Source: Adiantum capillus-veneris (Eukaryota; Streptophyta; Polypodiopsida; Polypodiales; Pteridaceae). From it: 64,000 nt of DNA. Positions 22,553 through 34,114 of the stretch are shown here, piece after piece; within the stretch, counting starts at the first letter, position 1; each line of letters opens with the position of its first letter. Location of the stretch: assembly GCA_014529385.2 (NCBI GenBank), contig CM043959.1, positions 87,176,529 to 87,240,528 on the forward strand. The letters are read 5' to 3'. The translations under genes were made by a program, and so were the position numbers. The notes under the pieces are model-generated. The model searched no databases and was not told where the DNA came from. It saw only the letters and a list, made by a program, of their open reading frames with translations.

Positions 22553-24014
22553 ACTCTGTAGATATAAGATTTTGAGTAGAACCACGGTCAAAGAGAATAA
22601 AATCATCATGTTCTCTTACCTTTCCCGAAGCATGGCATAGAGGAGATCCTTTGTGGTGAGTTTCCTCATCTTGTATTTTGACCAAGGTAGCTCTAGGAGG
22701 ATCATGGCGGTTGTTCTTTTGGGGACAAGCGCGGTACGCATGCCCTTGTTCGCCACACTTGAAACACTGGTTATCCTTGCGATAATGCTCAAGCTCTTCA
22801 GGAGAGAGTTTATTTTTGACTTTGTAAACTCCCTTCTGTTAGCTTTGTTGGAGTTGCCCTTAGGAGACTTTTGGACATTGTCCTTCCCCTTAGGCTCATT
22901 GGAACCCTTGTTTTCAGGGGGCTTAGAATTCTTCTTAGCCCATGTTTGGAAATTGATTCGAAAGGCCACCATAGTATGATGTATTACCGCCGATATGGTG
23001 CGTGGCCTTTGGGAGTTGACATACTCCGCCATTTCTTCGGTTAAGGCCGCACAAAATTGCTGCTTTAGCTCTCCAAAATCGAACTTTTTGAAGACAGTGG
23101 CTTTGAGTTGTAGGTCCCAAAACATGTCTATATATTTGTGGATGGATTCATAGTGAGAGAGTTTTAAGCTTCGCCATTCAGTGAGTACTTTGTCTTTGGC
23201 ATCGGTGGCCAAAAATTTCTTCATAATGGAAGCTCTTAAAGCTTTCCATGTTCATGGAGCTTTACCGTTGGCCCGTAGGCTAGACCACCATTGTCTGGCA
23301 GACTTTTGAAAGTGCATAGCTATGTGGCATAGCTTAGAGGACTCCGTGAAGCCCTCATCTCCGAACGCCGCATCAAATTGTTGGATAAAGGCCAAGACTT
23401 TGTCCGTAGCACCAAAAGTGTCATCATAGGTAAGGAAAGAGATGCTCTTCCCTCCCTCTTTGAATTTCTTGAGCTTGAGACCTCTTCCACACGGCATATG
23501 ATTTCCTATGGCCTCTTCTTTTTGATGGTTCAAAGGTTGCACCATCAATTTCTTCAGAAGATGAAGAATTTGAGGAAGATGGAGAAGAGGGTGACCTCTT
23601 TCTTGCCTTTTTCTTTCCTTGATCTTCTTTGTCTTCACCATCACTTTCATAAGAGGAAGAGGATGAAGAAGATGGAGAAGAGGGTGTCCTCTGTCTTGCC
23701 TTTTTATTCTCTTACTTTTTGTCACCCCTCTTTGAAGTATGGTGTGGAGAAGTATGTGATGGCCTTCTCCGTTTTGGAGGTGATGGAGAGCGTTTAGCCC
23801 GCCGTCTTCGTGGAGCCATCTCCATCAAGGTGGTGGGAGACTCACTTCTTTCTCGCTCCTTCGGTGGAGGATCTTGAATTCTCCTTTGAGAAGGAGATGC
23901 ATCATCAAGGTGAAAAGTTTTGAGCCCTTCATAGGGATCCTCTTCTTCTCCCGAATCAGAGAGAGACCTCTTTTGGAAGTCTCACAAGGAGGCTTCCTAG
24001 GTGTTCTCTTGTCA
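22553..24014 (-). pseudogene. G2: protease-gag fragment of a third gypsy copy
   Basis: Starts inside protease (CTCTGTAGATATAAGATTTTG) and runs through gag toward its N-terminus, where it is cut at GTGTTCTCTTGTCA and joined to LTR sequence. It has the same gag motifs as G1 (MKKFLATDAKDKVLTEWRSL, YESIHKYIDMFWDLQLKA). It carries stops and frameshifts and has no LTR or primer site of its own. Probably a product of unequal recombination between related elements. Confidence 0.75.
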
Positions 24015-24339
24015 CAGCATAAGTGATAGCATTCTGACATGTGTCCCTTTGCCCCTTTTATGAGAGCTTTAGGTGCCTCATGGCCAATAGGAATCAGGCA
24101 AGCCATTAGGCTGTTGAATGCTCATTGGTCCCCTTGGGAGACTATCCAATAGTCTTCTAGAGAGATTAACTCTTATTGGTTCTTTTATTAAGTGTTTTTA
24201 AATGAATTAAACTAGATTTACTCTAGCCTAATTCTCATTGGTCCACCTCCAAGGCCATCCAATAGGATTTGAGTACACCTTGTGGGCATCTGGGCTAGGG
24301 AGCTGACATGTGTCCCTCTTTCCCCTTGTGTACAAAGGG

Positions 24340-24405
<66 letters not shown>

Positions 24406-24783
24406 AGTTTCTCTCTCATCCCCTACTTCTTGGGCTCACCCCCTCCTATGTAGGGCTTTGAAAAGACTTTTGGGACACACACAAAGCATCCAATTTTCCC
24501 TAAAGTTGACCTTTGGACACAACCTTTGAATTTTGGAACCTTAGCATTTTGGAAGTCTTAATGGGCTGAACCTTAAGGTCTTTTAAGCCCATTGTTGCAC
24601 ATAGCTCTTTTGCAGATGGCCCCCCCTTTGGATCCCTACTTTCCCTCCTTTGGATCCCTATTGTGGCGGTCTGCTAACTTAACCAATATTCTAGCTTTTT
24701 CTCCCCTGGCACTTCCCCATATTAAATGATCAGTTTAACATGAGAAAATCATTTAGGAGAAATAGATATTGATTATTATGACA
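24015..24783 (-). repeat. Truncated 3' LTR of gypsy element G3
   Basis: The LTR starts on the minus strand at TGTCATAATAATCAATATC (24783) and is cut after ~770 bp at AGCATAAGTGATAG, where G2 begins. A long (GT)n tract lies at 24343-24402. A further internal deletion removed one ATTGG unit (near 24070). Confidence 0.8.
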
Positions 24784-25138
24784 TTACCTCTCTCTTGAAA
24801 TCATAGTCTTCCTCGACTATGGTGTAGAGAAGATAAAGCATATTCATTAGTCCTTTTTCTTAGCGGGTAGAGGATCCCTATGTTACCCTATGACATCGTT
24901 CCAGAATGGATGACTAGTCCATTTGGCGCTTGAGAGCCCGAGGCTGCCGCAAGCATGTCTGCACATTAGTCCTATCAATCTTCCATAGTAGAGTGACAAG
25001 CACTACTTGGTGTTTGAGAGACGTTGTCTCCGCAAACTTGATCTAAGCATGCATACTACTTCATGTTTGTGCACAATAAAGAAAAAGAGAGTCTTATAAG
25101 ACAAAAACTTTGTTCAATTTTAACATTTGTACCTTTGC

Positions 25139-26630
25139 TTACTCTTGGGAAGCATTGTAAGCATTGAGAAGATTTAGGTTATCCTTTAATTGTATGCCTT
25201 GCATCCATCTAGCATCTTCAAAAGGATAATTCTTAAACTTACTAAGATATTGTCGGATAGTCTTACCGCCTCTTAGTACCTTTGCTTCATGTTGGAGAAT
25301 TGAATCGAGCTGCAGCACCTCTTCTTGGTCCTTGATCTCCAGTGGGTCTTCAATAGTTGGTTCTTGAGGTGGCTCTCCTTTGTAAGGCTTTAATAGCCAC
25401 ATATGGAAAACATTGTGTATGAGCCAATGGTTGGGCAACTTGAGTTGATAGGCCATCTCATTGATTGGCTTAAGAATCTGGAAGGGACCATAGTACCTTT
25501 TTGCTAACTTAGCATAGTAATTTTGGTGTCCCGTAGGGTTCTTGCCGGTCGTGTACCTTAATCGAGCCTTGGGAAATTTGAGTAAGACCCAATCATTTTC
25601 TTTAAAGGCTTGGGCTCTTCTGTGCTTGTCAGTAGCAGCCTTTTGACTTTGCTGTGAGATAGAGATAACATCCTTTATATTTTGGAAAGATTCTTGTAGT
25701 TCTAGGCTATACTCATCTGTAGCGAAGATCTTCCTGTGTACCTTAAGTAGAAAGGGACTTTTTGATCTTCCCTCAATTACCTCAAAAGGTGCTTTTCTTG
25801 TGGAAGTATGTACAGTGTTATTGTAGGCATACTCCAATAAGGGTAAGTACTTCTTCCATTGGGATCTTTGATCTACTTTAGTTACATAAGCTTTTAGTAG
25901 CTCAAGAATTGTTAGGTTAGCTATTTCACTTTGGCCATCCGTTTGTGGGTGATAGGCCGAAGAGAAGTTTAGCCTTGTTCGTATATTCTCAAAGAGACCC
26001 TTCCAGAAATTACTGGTCATTCTAGGATCTCTATCCGACACTATGGACATTGGCAAGCCATGGTACTTGAAAATTTGTGAAATGAAGAGGGTTGCCATTT
26101 GATGGGCTTTGATAGTCTTTTTGATAGGTATAAAATGACCTTGTTTCTGAACATGTCTACTATCTTCCATATTCTCGTATTCCCATGGATAGACTTAGGC
26201 AATCCAAAGATAAAATCCATGGATATGCTCTCCCATGGTGAATTAGGGATTGGCAAGGGTTGAAGCAATCCAGGTTGCTTCCCTCTATCAAATTTGGCTT
26301 TTGGCATACCACACATTTAGAAACATACTCTTGTATGTTCACTTTCATGGTAGGCCAATAGAAATATGTTTCAATTCCCTTTAGGGTAGACTGAATCCCT
26401 CTATGCCCTGCATAAGGAGGAGCATGAGATTCATACATTAATTTCTCACATAGTGAGCAAGTAACACATAGTCTATTTCCGTAGAGAAGATAACCATCTT
26501 GTAATGTAAATGGTTCCTCTTTTTTCCCTAGTGCAAGGGATGAAATCACATCTCTAAAATTGGGATCAATAGCATACTCATCTATCATAGAAGATAGATC
26601 ATTGTGAGCTGCTATGGAAACCCCATTCAC
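25139..26630 (-). pseudogene. G3 integrase with C-terminal chromodomain
   Basis: ORFs 26630-26160, 26316-26041 and 26170-25139 together cover integrase: CVVCQK zinc-binding end, SPWESISMDFIFGLPKS, then MSIVSDRDPRMTSNFWKGL and YHPQTDGQSEIANLTILELL with the catalytic Asp, and the GPF/Y-like [22 protein letters not shown]-terminal chromodomain follows ([20 protein letters not shown]...ARWM). Chromodomains of this class bind methylated histone H3 and direct insertion to heterochromatin. A frameshift near 26165 breaks the protein. Confidence 0.8.
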
Positions 26631-26774
26631 TGTCGGCTGTCTTGAGAGTGTGTTGGCTACTTAATTATGCTTGCCAGCAATGTGAGCAATATGAGAATGA
26701 AATTGCGAAAGGAAATTTTCCCACCTCATTTGTTTGTTGGAGAGCTTGGTCTACGTCATGAAGTACTTAAGACT

Positions 26775-28043
26775 TTAGTGATCTGTTCGCAGAATGAAAG
26801 GAGTCCCCAATAAATAGTGCTTCCATGAGTCTAAGGCATGTAGAACTGCAAGGAGTTCCTTTTCATATATGCCTAGAGCTTGCTCAACAGGGTCGAGCCT
26901 TCGACTTTCATAGCCTATGGTGTGCCCTTCTTGAAGCAAAACAACTCCAAGGCAATCACCACAAGCATCACATTGGACCTCAAATGGCTTTGAGAGATCT
27001 GGTAGTGTAAGCACAGGTTGAGAGATAAGCTTTTCAAAAGAATTGTTCTCCTTGGCAAACCATGTGTACCTAACATTTTTCTTTGTTAGGTCATGTAATG
27101 GTCTTGCTATTAGTGAGAACTTTTCTATGAAGTGTCTATAGTATGCACACATACCTATAAAGCTTCTTAACTCATGAAGATTCCTTGGTTTAGGCCATCC
27201 TTTTATTACCTCTAACTTTGATGGATCCATTTGGATGCCATCTTGAGAGATAATGTGACCTAAATACTGAATCTCTTGTAAGAAAAATTCACTTTTCTTT
27301 TGATTAACATAAAGTTTATTTTCTCTTAGAACTTGAAATATTACATGGAGGTGTCGCTTGTGTTCGTCTAATAAATTAGAGTAGATGATGATATCATCAA
27401 AGAACACTCCAGTAAAGGCTCGGTGAGGCCTGAATAGCTTCTCCATCAAGCGGTTGGATGTGGCTGGTGCATTGATCAAAACAAAAGGCATGACAATGTA
27501 TTCGTAAAGACTAAACGTAATGCAAAATGCGGTCTTTACAATGTCTTGATCAACTATCCTTATTTGATGAAAGACACTTTGTAGGTCAATCCTACTGAAG
27601 TAGGCGGACCCTTGTAGCTTATCAAATATGTCTTCTACCCATGGAACGGAAAACCTATTCTTGATAGTGATCCTATTTAGTGCTCTATAGTCGATGCACA
27701 TATGATATGTGATGTCTTTCTTTTGCACTAATATCACAGGAGAACAAAATGGATATGAGCTAGGCCTAACCATGCCCTTCTCAACTAACTCATGCACTTG
27801 CCGCATAATCTCCTCTTGTTGAGCTTGAGAAACTCTATAAGGAGGTTTGTTAGGCGGTGAACTTCCTGGAAGAAGTTCAATTACATGGTCATCATTGCCT
27901 CGTTTAGGAGGCAGCTCACAAGGGATGTCGTCAATAAGGACATCTTGAAACTTCATGAGAAAATTGGATAGCTCTATTTCCTTTTGATTGTGTATATTTT
28001 CTTTTGCTAAAACATTAGGTTCATTTTGATAATCTTTTAACAA
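26775..28043 (-). pseudogene. G3 reverse transcriptase-RNase H
   Basis: A 422-residue open frame holds RT fingers/palm (HELVEKGMVRPSSYPFCSPV, YHMCIDYRALNRITIKNRF, GVFFDDIIIYS as the YxDD equivalent), the connection (YLGHIISQDGIQMDPSKLEV, ELRSFIGMCAYYRHFIEKF) and the start of RNase H (VQCDACGDCLGVVL, GTPFILRTDH). It is open over its full length but no longer in frame with integrase. FVLINAPATSNR at the usual FGL.NAP..F position shows substitutions. Confidence 0.8.
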
Positions 28044-28539
28044 AAATCATGTACATGGAAATAGAGCTCTTTATTGACTTATTGAAAGCTTGTGTATGTA
28101 CAATGGGTATAGTGTTACCCATTTCCTTAGGGTCTATATACATATCTTTTTCCCTGGACTTAAAGGAGATTCTCCTTTCAGAGAACTTAACATTGGCAGC
28201 CATGCGATGAAACCATGGTGCCCCTAGGATTACATCCTCATGCTTGAGAGGAGAGATAAAGAAGTCCTCTTTGTCCACATAGCTTTGGACATGGAGCCTC
28301 AATTTTCCGATTAAGGGAGTGACTGAAGCTTCTTGCCCCTTGAAAGCACCGTCTGCGGGTAGGACATCTCCCATCTCGTAGGTTTGTATGCCTAGCTTGG
28401 TGGCAAACTCTATAGATATAAAATTGTGAGTAGAATCGGGGTCAAAGAGAATAAAAGCATCATGTTCTCTTACCTTTCCCCAAGCATGGCATAGAGGAGA
28501 TCCTTTGTGGTGAGTTTCCTCATCTTGTATTTTGACCAA
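28021..28539 (-). pseudogene. G3 aspartic protease region
   Basis: Same layout as the G1 protease. The active-site loop reads FDPDSTHNF where G1 has FDPGSTHNF, so the Gly of the catalytic loop is changed. This is expected to inactivate it. Followed by VILGAPWFHR. Confidence 0.75.
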
Positions 28540-30113
28540 GGTAGCTCTAAGAGGATCATGGCGGTTGTTCTTTTGGGGACAAGCGCGGTACGCATGCCCT
28601 TGTTCGCCACACTTGAAACACCGGTTATCCTTGCGATAATGCTCAAGCTCTTCAGGAGAGAGTTTATTTTTGCCTTTATAAACTCCCTTCTGTTAGCTTT
28701 GTTGGAGTTGCCCTTAGGAGACTTTTGGACATTGTCCTTCCCCTTAGGCTCATTGGAACCCTTGTTTTCAGGGGGCTTAGAATTCTTCTTAGCCCATGTT
28801 TGGAAATTGATTCGAAAGGCCACCATAGTATGATGTATTACCGCAGATATGGTGCGTGGCCTTTGGGAGTTGACATACTCCGCCATTTCTTCGGTTAAGC
28901 CCGCACAAAATTGCTGCTTTAGCTCTCCAAAATCCAACTTTTTTAAGACAGTGGCTTTGAGTTGTAGGTCCCAAAACTTGTCTACATATTTGTGGATGGA
29001 TTCATAGGAAGAGAGTTTTAAGTTTCGCCATTCAGTGAGTACTTTGTCTTTGGCATCGGTGGCCAAAAACTGCTTCATAATGGAAGCTCTTAAAGGTTTC
29101 CATGTTTGTGGAGCTTCACCATTGGCCCATAGGCTAGACCACCATTGTCTGACAGACTTCTGAAAGTGCATAGCTACATGGTGTAGCTTGGAGGACTCCG
29201 TGAAGCCCTCATCTCCGGACACCGCATCAAATTGTTGGATAAAAGCCAAGACTTTGTCCGTAGCACCAAAAGTGCCATCATAGGTAAGGAAAGAGATGCT
29301 CTTCCCTCCCTCTTTGAATTTCTTGAGCTTGAGACCTCTTCCACACGGCATATGATTTCCTATGGCCTCTTCTTTTTGATGGTTCAAAGGTTGCACCATC
29401 AATTTCTTCAGAAGATGAAGAATTTGAGGAAGATGGAGAAGAGGGTGACCTCTTTCTCGCCTTTTTCTTTCCTTGATCTTCTTTGTCTTCACCATCACTT
29501 TCATAAGAGGAAGAGGATGAAGATGATGGAGAAGATGGAGAAGAGGGTGTCCTCTTTCTCGCCTTTTTCTTCTCTTGCTTTTTTCATCCCTCTTTGAAGT
29601 ATGGTGTGGAGAAGTATGTGATGGTCTTTTCCGTGTTGGAGGTGATGGAGAGCGTTCAGTCCGCCGTCTTTGTGGAGCCATCTCTGTCGAGGTGGCGGGA
29701 GACTCATCTCTTTCTCGTTCCTTCGGTGGAGGCTCTTGAATTCTCCTTTGAGAAGGAGATGCGTCATCAAGGAGAAAATTTATGAGCCCTTCATAGGGAT
29801 CCTCTTCTTCTTCCCGAATCAGAGAGAGACCTCTATTGGAAGTCTCACAAGGAGGATTCCTAGGTGTTCTCTCGTCATGGTGGGGAGGTTGAAGAATCCC
29901 ATGAGCACGAAGCTGCCGCTGCGCTTCACTTTGGAGGGACGGATTGCCCATGGCTTGTTGAAGCCTAGAAACAAGATAGTTAACAAGCATCGGGGCATCA
30001 TTAGTAGCTTGCTCATTAGCAAAATCAATGTTATCAACTTTAATTTCACTCTCTTTGTCAATTAATAGTACCAACCATTTATAGCTAGCTTGAGGACCTC
30101 CCTTCTTGAGCAA
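28470..30113 (-). pseudogene. G3 gag
   Basis: A 547-codon open frame contains the gag N-terminal region (RLQQAMGNPSLQSEAQRQLR), a low-complexity middle and the gag core (SSKLHHVAMHFQKSVRQWW, ESIHKYVDKFWDLQLKA). Compared with G1, the Ser/Lys/Arg-rich middle is read in a shifted frame that returns to frame later, giving HPLLHL-type repeats instead of Ser runs. The zinc knuckle lies near 28595-28640 in another frame. Confidence 0.7.
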
Positions 30114-30143
30114 GAAAAGAGAAACCTTGTGCTCTGATATTAA

Positions 30144-30440
30144 TGTAACATTTAATGGCCTAGTAACTTGTGTGTAGCGGAAAATAGCATGAACATAGTG
30201 AGCATCTCATTAGAATAGATTCCTAATGAGATTAACAAGAGTGCTTGGGTGGAGAGAGCAACAAAAGCATAACACCTAGTTAGATAGCATGAACAATACT
30301 TCAAAAGAGAGAGAAATTAAGCAATTGACAACAGTTGAGGACCGGATTTGTTGCATGGAGCCGGTCTCCCCTCCAAAAGGCTTTGTATTATGGTTCCTCC
30401 CATCAAGAGAGACATTTTACAATACAATTTGTTGTGTTCC
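30144..30440 (-). repeat. 5' LTR of G3, first part (split by X)
   Basis: Starts TGTAACATTTAATGG next to the primer site and matches 63624-63923 of the solo LTR in inverse orientation. It is interrupted at GTTCC (30436-30440) by element X and continues at 43746. Confidence 0.85.
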
Positions 30441-31419
30441 TGTTAACCGAGTCAACGTCAGTTAACAGAAGCTGCTAAAGACTGAACACGTACGGATGCA
30501 CATCGAAGATCAAAGTGACGAAGAAGTAACGATTGGAGTTACACATTTTCCACGTTTTCCCAAAATGGCCATGTATTGTAATTTTCCGAATTATTCAGCC
30601 ATTGTGATAATTGTAACGTGTTACGAGCTCAATAAGAGTTCCAAGGTGTAAAGCATAGGTCACTTAGTGTACTTAGGTTGCAGATACAATAAGTGTACAG
30701 TCTCAAAGGTCTTGGGCGCAGGACATTACACATTTTAGACCTTGGCTAAGGTATAAAAGCCATCTTTGTAAAGATTTTATTAAGTTTTTGGATAAGAAAT
30801 ACACAGCATGAGCTAACGGCACTCACTTCTCTCCTTCTCGCGCTTCCTACTCCCTCTTCGGTTGTCACATTGCGAATGCGTTTGTTGCATTGCAACCGCA
30901 GGTAAGAGCTCTACGCATTGACGTAAGCCATTCACAATATTTCGTAGCTTTTGGCCTCGCCGACCCGCGGCCTAATTTTATCATAATTAGGAATTTACAC
31001 TTTTAAATTGAAAACTAAGCATAGGCGGGGTATTGGGGCATCATTGCTAAGCATTTAGATACAGTCTCGGTCGAAAACGACTAGGTCAAAAATCCATTGT
31101 TGTTAATAATTGCGATTTTGGAACTTGACCTAAAGTGGGATTTGAAACCATAGGCATGTGTGCTTAGGTTTTGCTACGTTTGGATGTCATTTGATGCTGT
31201 AACGGATGTGATTTGCTTGCCAATGAGCGATTGGCTTTTGGTGATTTCAGTCACTTGAGTTAGATGCGAGTTGTTAGTTGTTTTCCAAGAGATTGACAAC
31301 CTCTTGTAGCCTCTATGCACTAGTCGAGTCAGCTTCGTCCCATGGTTTGACAAATTAATCGTGGTTCTCCCTAATACTACGATAAGATAGGATGGTGAGG
31401 TTAGACATGCGTCCCACAT
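30441..31419 (+). repeat. 5' LTR of X
   Basis: 979 bp, starting TGTTAACCGAGTCAACG and ending GACATGCGTCCCACA. It is homologous to 42748-43745 throughout with scattered substitutions and small indels, so the insertion is not recent. Confidence 0.85.
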
Positions 31420-31420
31420 T

Positions 31421-31438
31421 TGGCGCCATTGTCGGGGA
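31421..31438 (+). promoter_or_regulatory. Primer-binding site of X
   Basis: TTGGCGCCATTGTCGGGG directly follows the LTR. It resembles the TTGGCGCCGTTGCCGGGG-type primer site found in many plant gypsy elements. Confidence 0.65.
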
Positions 31439-31439
31439 A

Positions 31440-32100
31440 GAATAGACCTAAAATAGAGAAAATATGAGCGCCTTGTGTAGTTGTCCATTAACTTCCTCTA
31501 GGTTCACCTAGAGTAAAAATTTCTTTTTAGAATCCGCATAGCTTAAGATTGTCGTCTTTTGCTGTGTAGAGGTGGCTTGGAGGTAAGTTGTACTTGCCGA
31601 GTGCCTTTAGGATTGTAGGATTGTAGATTTAGATTAGGATTTGGAGAATGATTGAAAGGCAAGACAAGTCTTAAGATCAAGGCTTTGAAAATCGTAAAAA
31701 ATAAGAAAACGAATGTTTGTGGACACTTTCCATAACCCCATTGCATGCAAACCTAGGAGTAGGGTAAGTAGAATCCGAGGTGGATTTTAGAACATTGCTC
31801 ACTCCAAATGAATCATCTGTGAGTTGTTTATGTGAAGTTGTAGAGTTTCAGATCTACGGCTAGAAATAGCACGAAAATACTCCAAACCACTCAATCCAAC
31901 TGGAGAGTAAGCCTAAAAGTTGTATGAACCAGTGGGTAAGCTCAAGGACAATTTGAGGTAAAATTTTCAAAAGTTTGTCAAAACTCAGATTATTTACTTT
32001 TTCTTGACATTTTAGGCCAAATTAAGTTTTGACTTGATTTATAGGCTCAAAATAGATCATGAAAAGACTGTCCAGTGAAAAAGTTCAAAAAAGTGTTCAT
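31440..32100. other. Untranslated leader of X
   Basis: No conserved ORF. AT-rich leader sequence between the primer site and the tandem array. Confidence 0.6.
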
Positions 32101-33828
32101 TTTGGGCCAAAAGTTAATAATCGTGATTATTAACTTTCAGCTCAGATTTGACCAAGGTTCATACCATTGACTCCTTGCATGTATACAAACAACTTTTGTA
32201 AAGGCCCAAAAGATTTGGATCACTAAACTGACAAAAAATTGGGTAAAAACTAAAGTTTATACTAACTTTCTGAGTCTTGAGTGTAAAGTTTGTTCAAACT
32301 TGCTGAAACTTGATTCATATGCTTATATTGATGTGATAAACATGTGTATATGCTCAGTTGATCAAAAAGATGAAAAAAGTTACCAGTTGTAAATAATCGT
32401 GATTATTTACATCTGTCCCATTTTTCAACTTTTTTGACCAAGTCAGCATACCACTAGTTTTACCATGTTGTAATAAGCCCACAAACCAAATTTGGTAAGA
32501 TTTGGATCATTGGATTGAAAATTGTAACCAAATTTGCAAAATCAGTCTGCGGACAGAAAACTGATGACCATTTGACCAAAAAAAGTCCAAACTTGATGAA
32601 ACTTGGCTAGAGACCTTAACTTGAGGTGTTTAATAGATTTGTGTCAAGATTGAAACAAAAACTTGTAAAAATTTAGCAGAAGTAAATAATCAGATTATTT
32701 ACATCTGCTCCAAAAATTGACAATCTTGCATATTTGGGCATACCACAAGGTCAAGCATAGCAAGTAGACCCCACAAATCAAATTTGGTGAAATTTGGATC
32801 ACAAAACATGCCAAAAACTTGCTAAAATTTGAAATCTGACTGAATATCGAGAAATTGAGTCTGACTTGATGAATCTTGTCCAAATTAATTTTTAACTTGA
32901 TTCGTAGGCTCAAAAGAGATCATAAAAAGGCTGTTTAGGGAAAAAGTTGAAAAAAGTTGTCATTTTAGGTCAAAAATTAATAATCACGATTATTAACTTT
33001 TGGCTCAAAACTGACCAAGATTGATACCATAGACTCTAAGCATGATTGCAAACATCTTTTGTGAAGGCTCATAGAGTTTGGATCACAAAACAACCAAAAA
33101 CTTGCTAAAAACTGAAATCTGACTGAATGTCGAGAAATTGAGTCTGACTTGATGAATCTTTTTCAAATTAAGTTTTAACTTGATTCATAGGCTCAAAATA
33201 GATCATAAAAAGACACTCCTTTGAAAAAGTTGAAAAAAGTTGTCATTTTAGGTCAAAAGTTAATAATCGCGATTCTGAACTTTTGGCTCAAAACTGATCA
33301 AGGTTGATACCAATGATTCATTACATGTGTACAAACAACTTTTGTAAAGGCACAAAAGATTTGGATCACAAAACATGCCAAAAACTTGCTAAAAACTGAA
33401 ATTTGACTGAATGTTGAGAAATTGAGTCTGACTCAGTGTTCGGGAAAAATCATTTTCACAAACATACAAAAATCCCTCCAAGACAAATCTAAACCGGAAA
33501 TTTTACAATACTAGCAAGTATTTTTGGCAAATTACACTATTTTCCATGTATTTTAAGCGGAATTTTCTCCTTCTTGCCCTCCCCTCAACCGGCTACTTTG
33601 ATTTTGCAACTGGCTCAAGGCTAAGCTGAGGCATACTTTTTCCGAACACTGGTCTAACTTGATGAATCTTGTCCAAATTAAGTTTTAACTTGATTCATAG
33701 GCTCAAAAAAGATCATAAAAAGGCTGTTTAGGGAAAAAGTTGATAAAAGTTGTCATTTTAGGTCAAAAGTTAATAATCGCGATTATGAACTTTTGGCTCA
33801 AAACTGATCAAGATTGATACCATAGACT
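32101..33828 (+). repeat. ~285-bp tandem array with palindromic cores in X (continues at 39191-39430)
   Basis: A degenerate unit of ~280-295 bp repeats, each with a near-palindrome of the form TAATAATCGCGATTATTA. Cores are at about 32111, 32389, 32682, 32977, 33257, 33767 and 39375. After subtracting the MITE and Copia1 the spacing is 278, 293, 295, 280, 284 and 251 bp. No coding potential. The LTR carries a related half-site (about 31106). Confidence 0.7.
33434..33651. mobile_element. hAT-like MITE inside X
   Basis: A 218-bp unit with terminal inverted repeats CAGTGTTCGGGAAAAA and CAGTGTTCGGAAAAAG. It is flanked by 8-bp duplicates GTCTGACT (33426-33433) and GTCTAACT (33652-33659), one mismatch. 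TIR sequence and 8-bp duplicate are typical of hAT elements. No ORF. The tandem unit reads through when it is removed. Confidence 0.8.
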
Positions 33829-33833
33829 CTAAG

Positions 33834-34025
33834 TGAAGGAGTACGAGCGGAAGTGCGACGTGAGAGAGAGTGCGAGAAGAAGAGCACGACGATATGGTGA
33901 ACTCGCTCTACTGTAATGTGTAGAGCATAGTGAGTTCTTATTAGGTTTTAACAAAAGAATATGTGTACATACCTGGCGGCCCGCCCACTTACCTGGGCGA
34001 CCACATTGGGCTTTATACCCCAACA
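33834..34025 (-). repeat. 3' LTR of Copia1
   Basis: Minus-strand sequence starts TGTTGGGGTATAAAGCCC and ends CGTACTCCTTCA. A purine-rich tract (reverse of ACCTCCCACTTAAAG) precedes it. Confidence 0.9.
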
Positions 34026-34114
34026 ACCTCCCACTTAAAGTCCAATGTGGTACTTTAAGTGTGAGAGAAGCTACTATACAAGCTAATATACAAGAGATGT
34101 AGAGAAGTGATGTA

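Larger units (their letters stand above)
24784..30143 (-). mobile_element. G3: Ty3/gypsy chromodomain retrotransposon body
   Basis: Best-preserved gypsy copy in the window, minus strand, from a PPT at 24784-24796 to a primer site at 30131-30143. The primer site reads GCTCTGATATTAA, two bases changed from the G1 version. It contains gag, protease, RT/RNase H, integrase and chromodomain in Ty3/gypsy order, each with a few frameshifts or stops. Confidence 0.85.

Noticed and set aside
21670-23800. Plus-strand and alternative-frame ORFs rich in His/Leu/Lys
   Set aside because: Antisense or shifted-frame readings of the low-complexity gag region of G1/G2.
32101-33828. CRISPR-like array from regular repeats
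   Set aside because: Unit length ~285 bp with degenerate repeats inside a plant retroelement; no short direct repeats with unique spacers.
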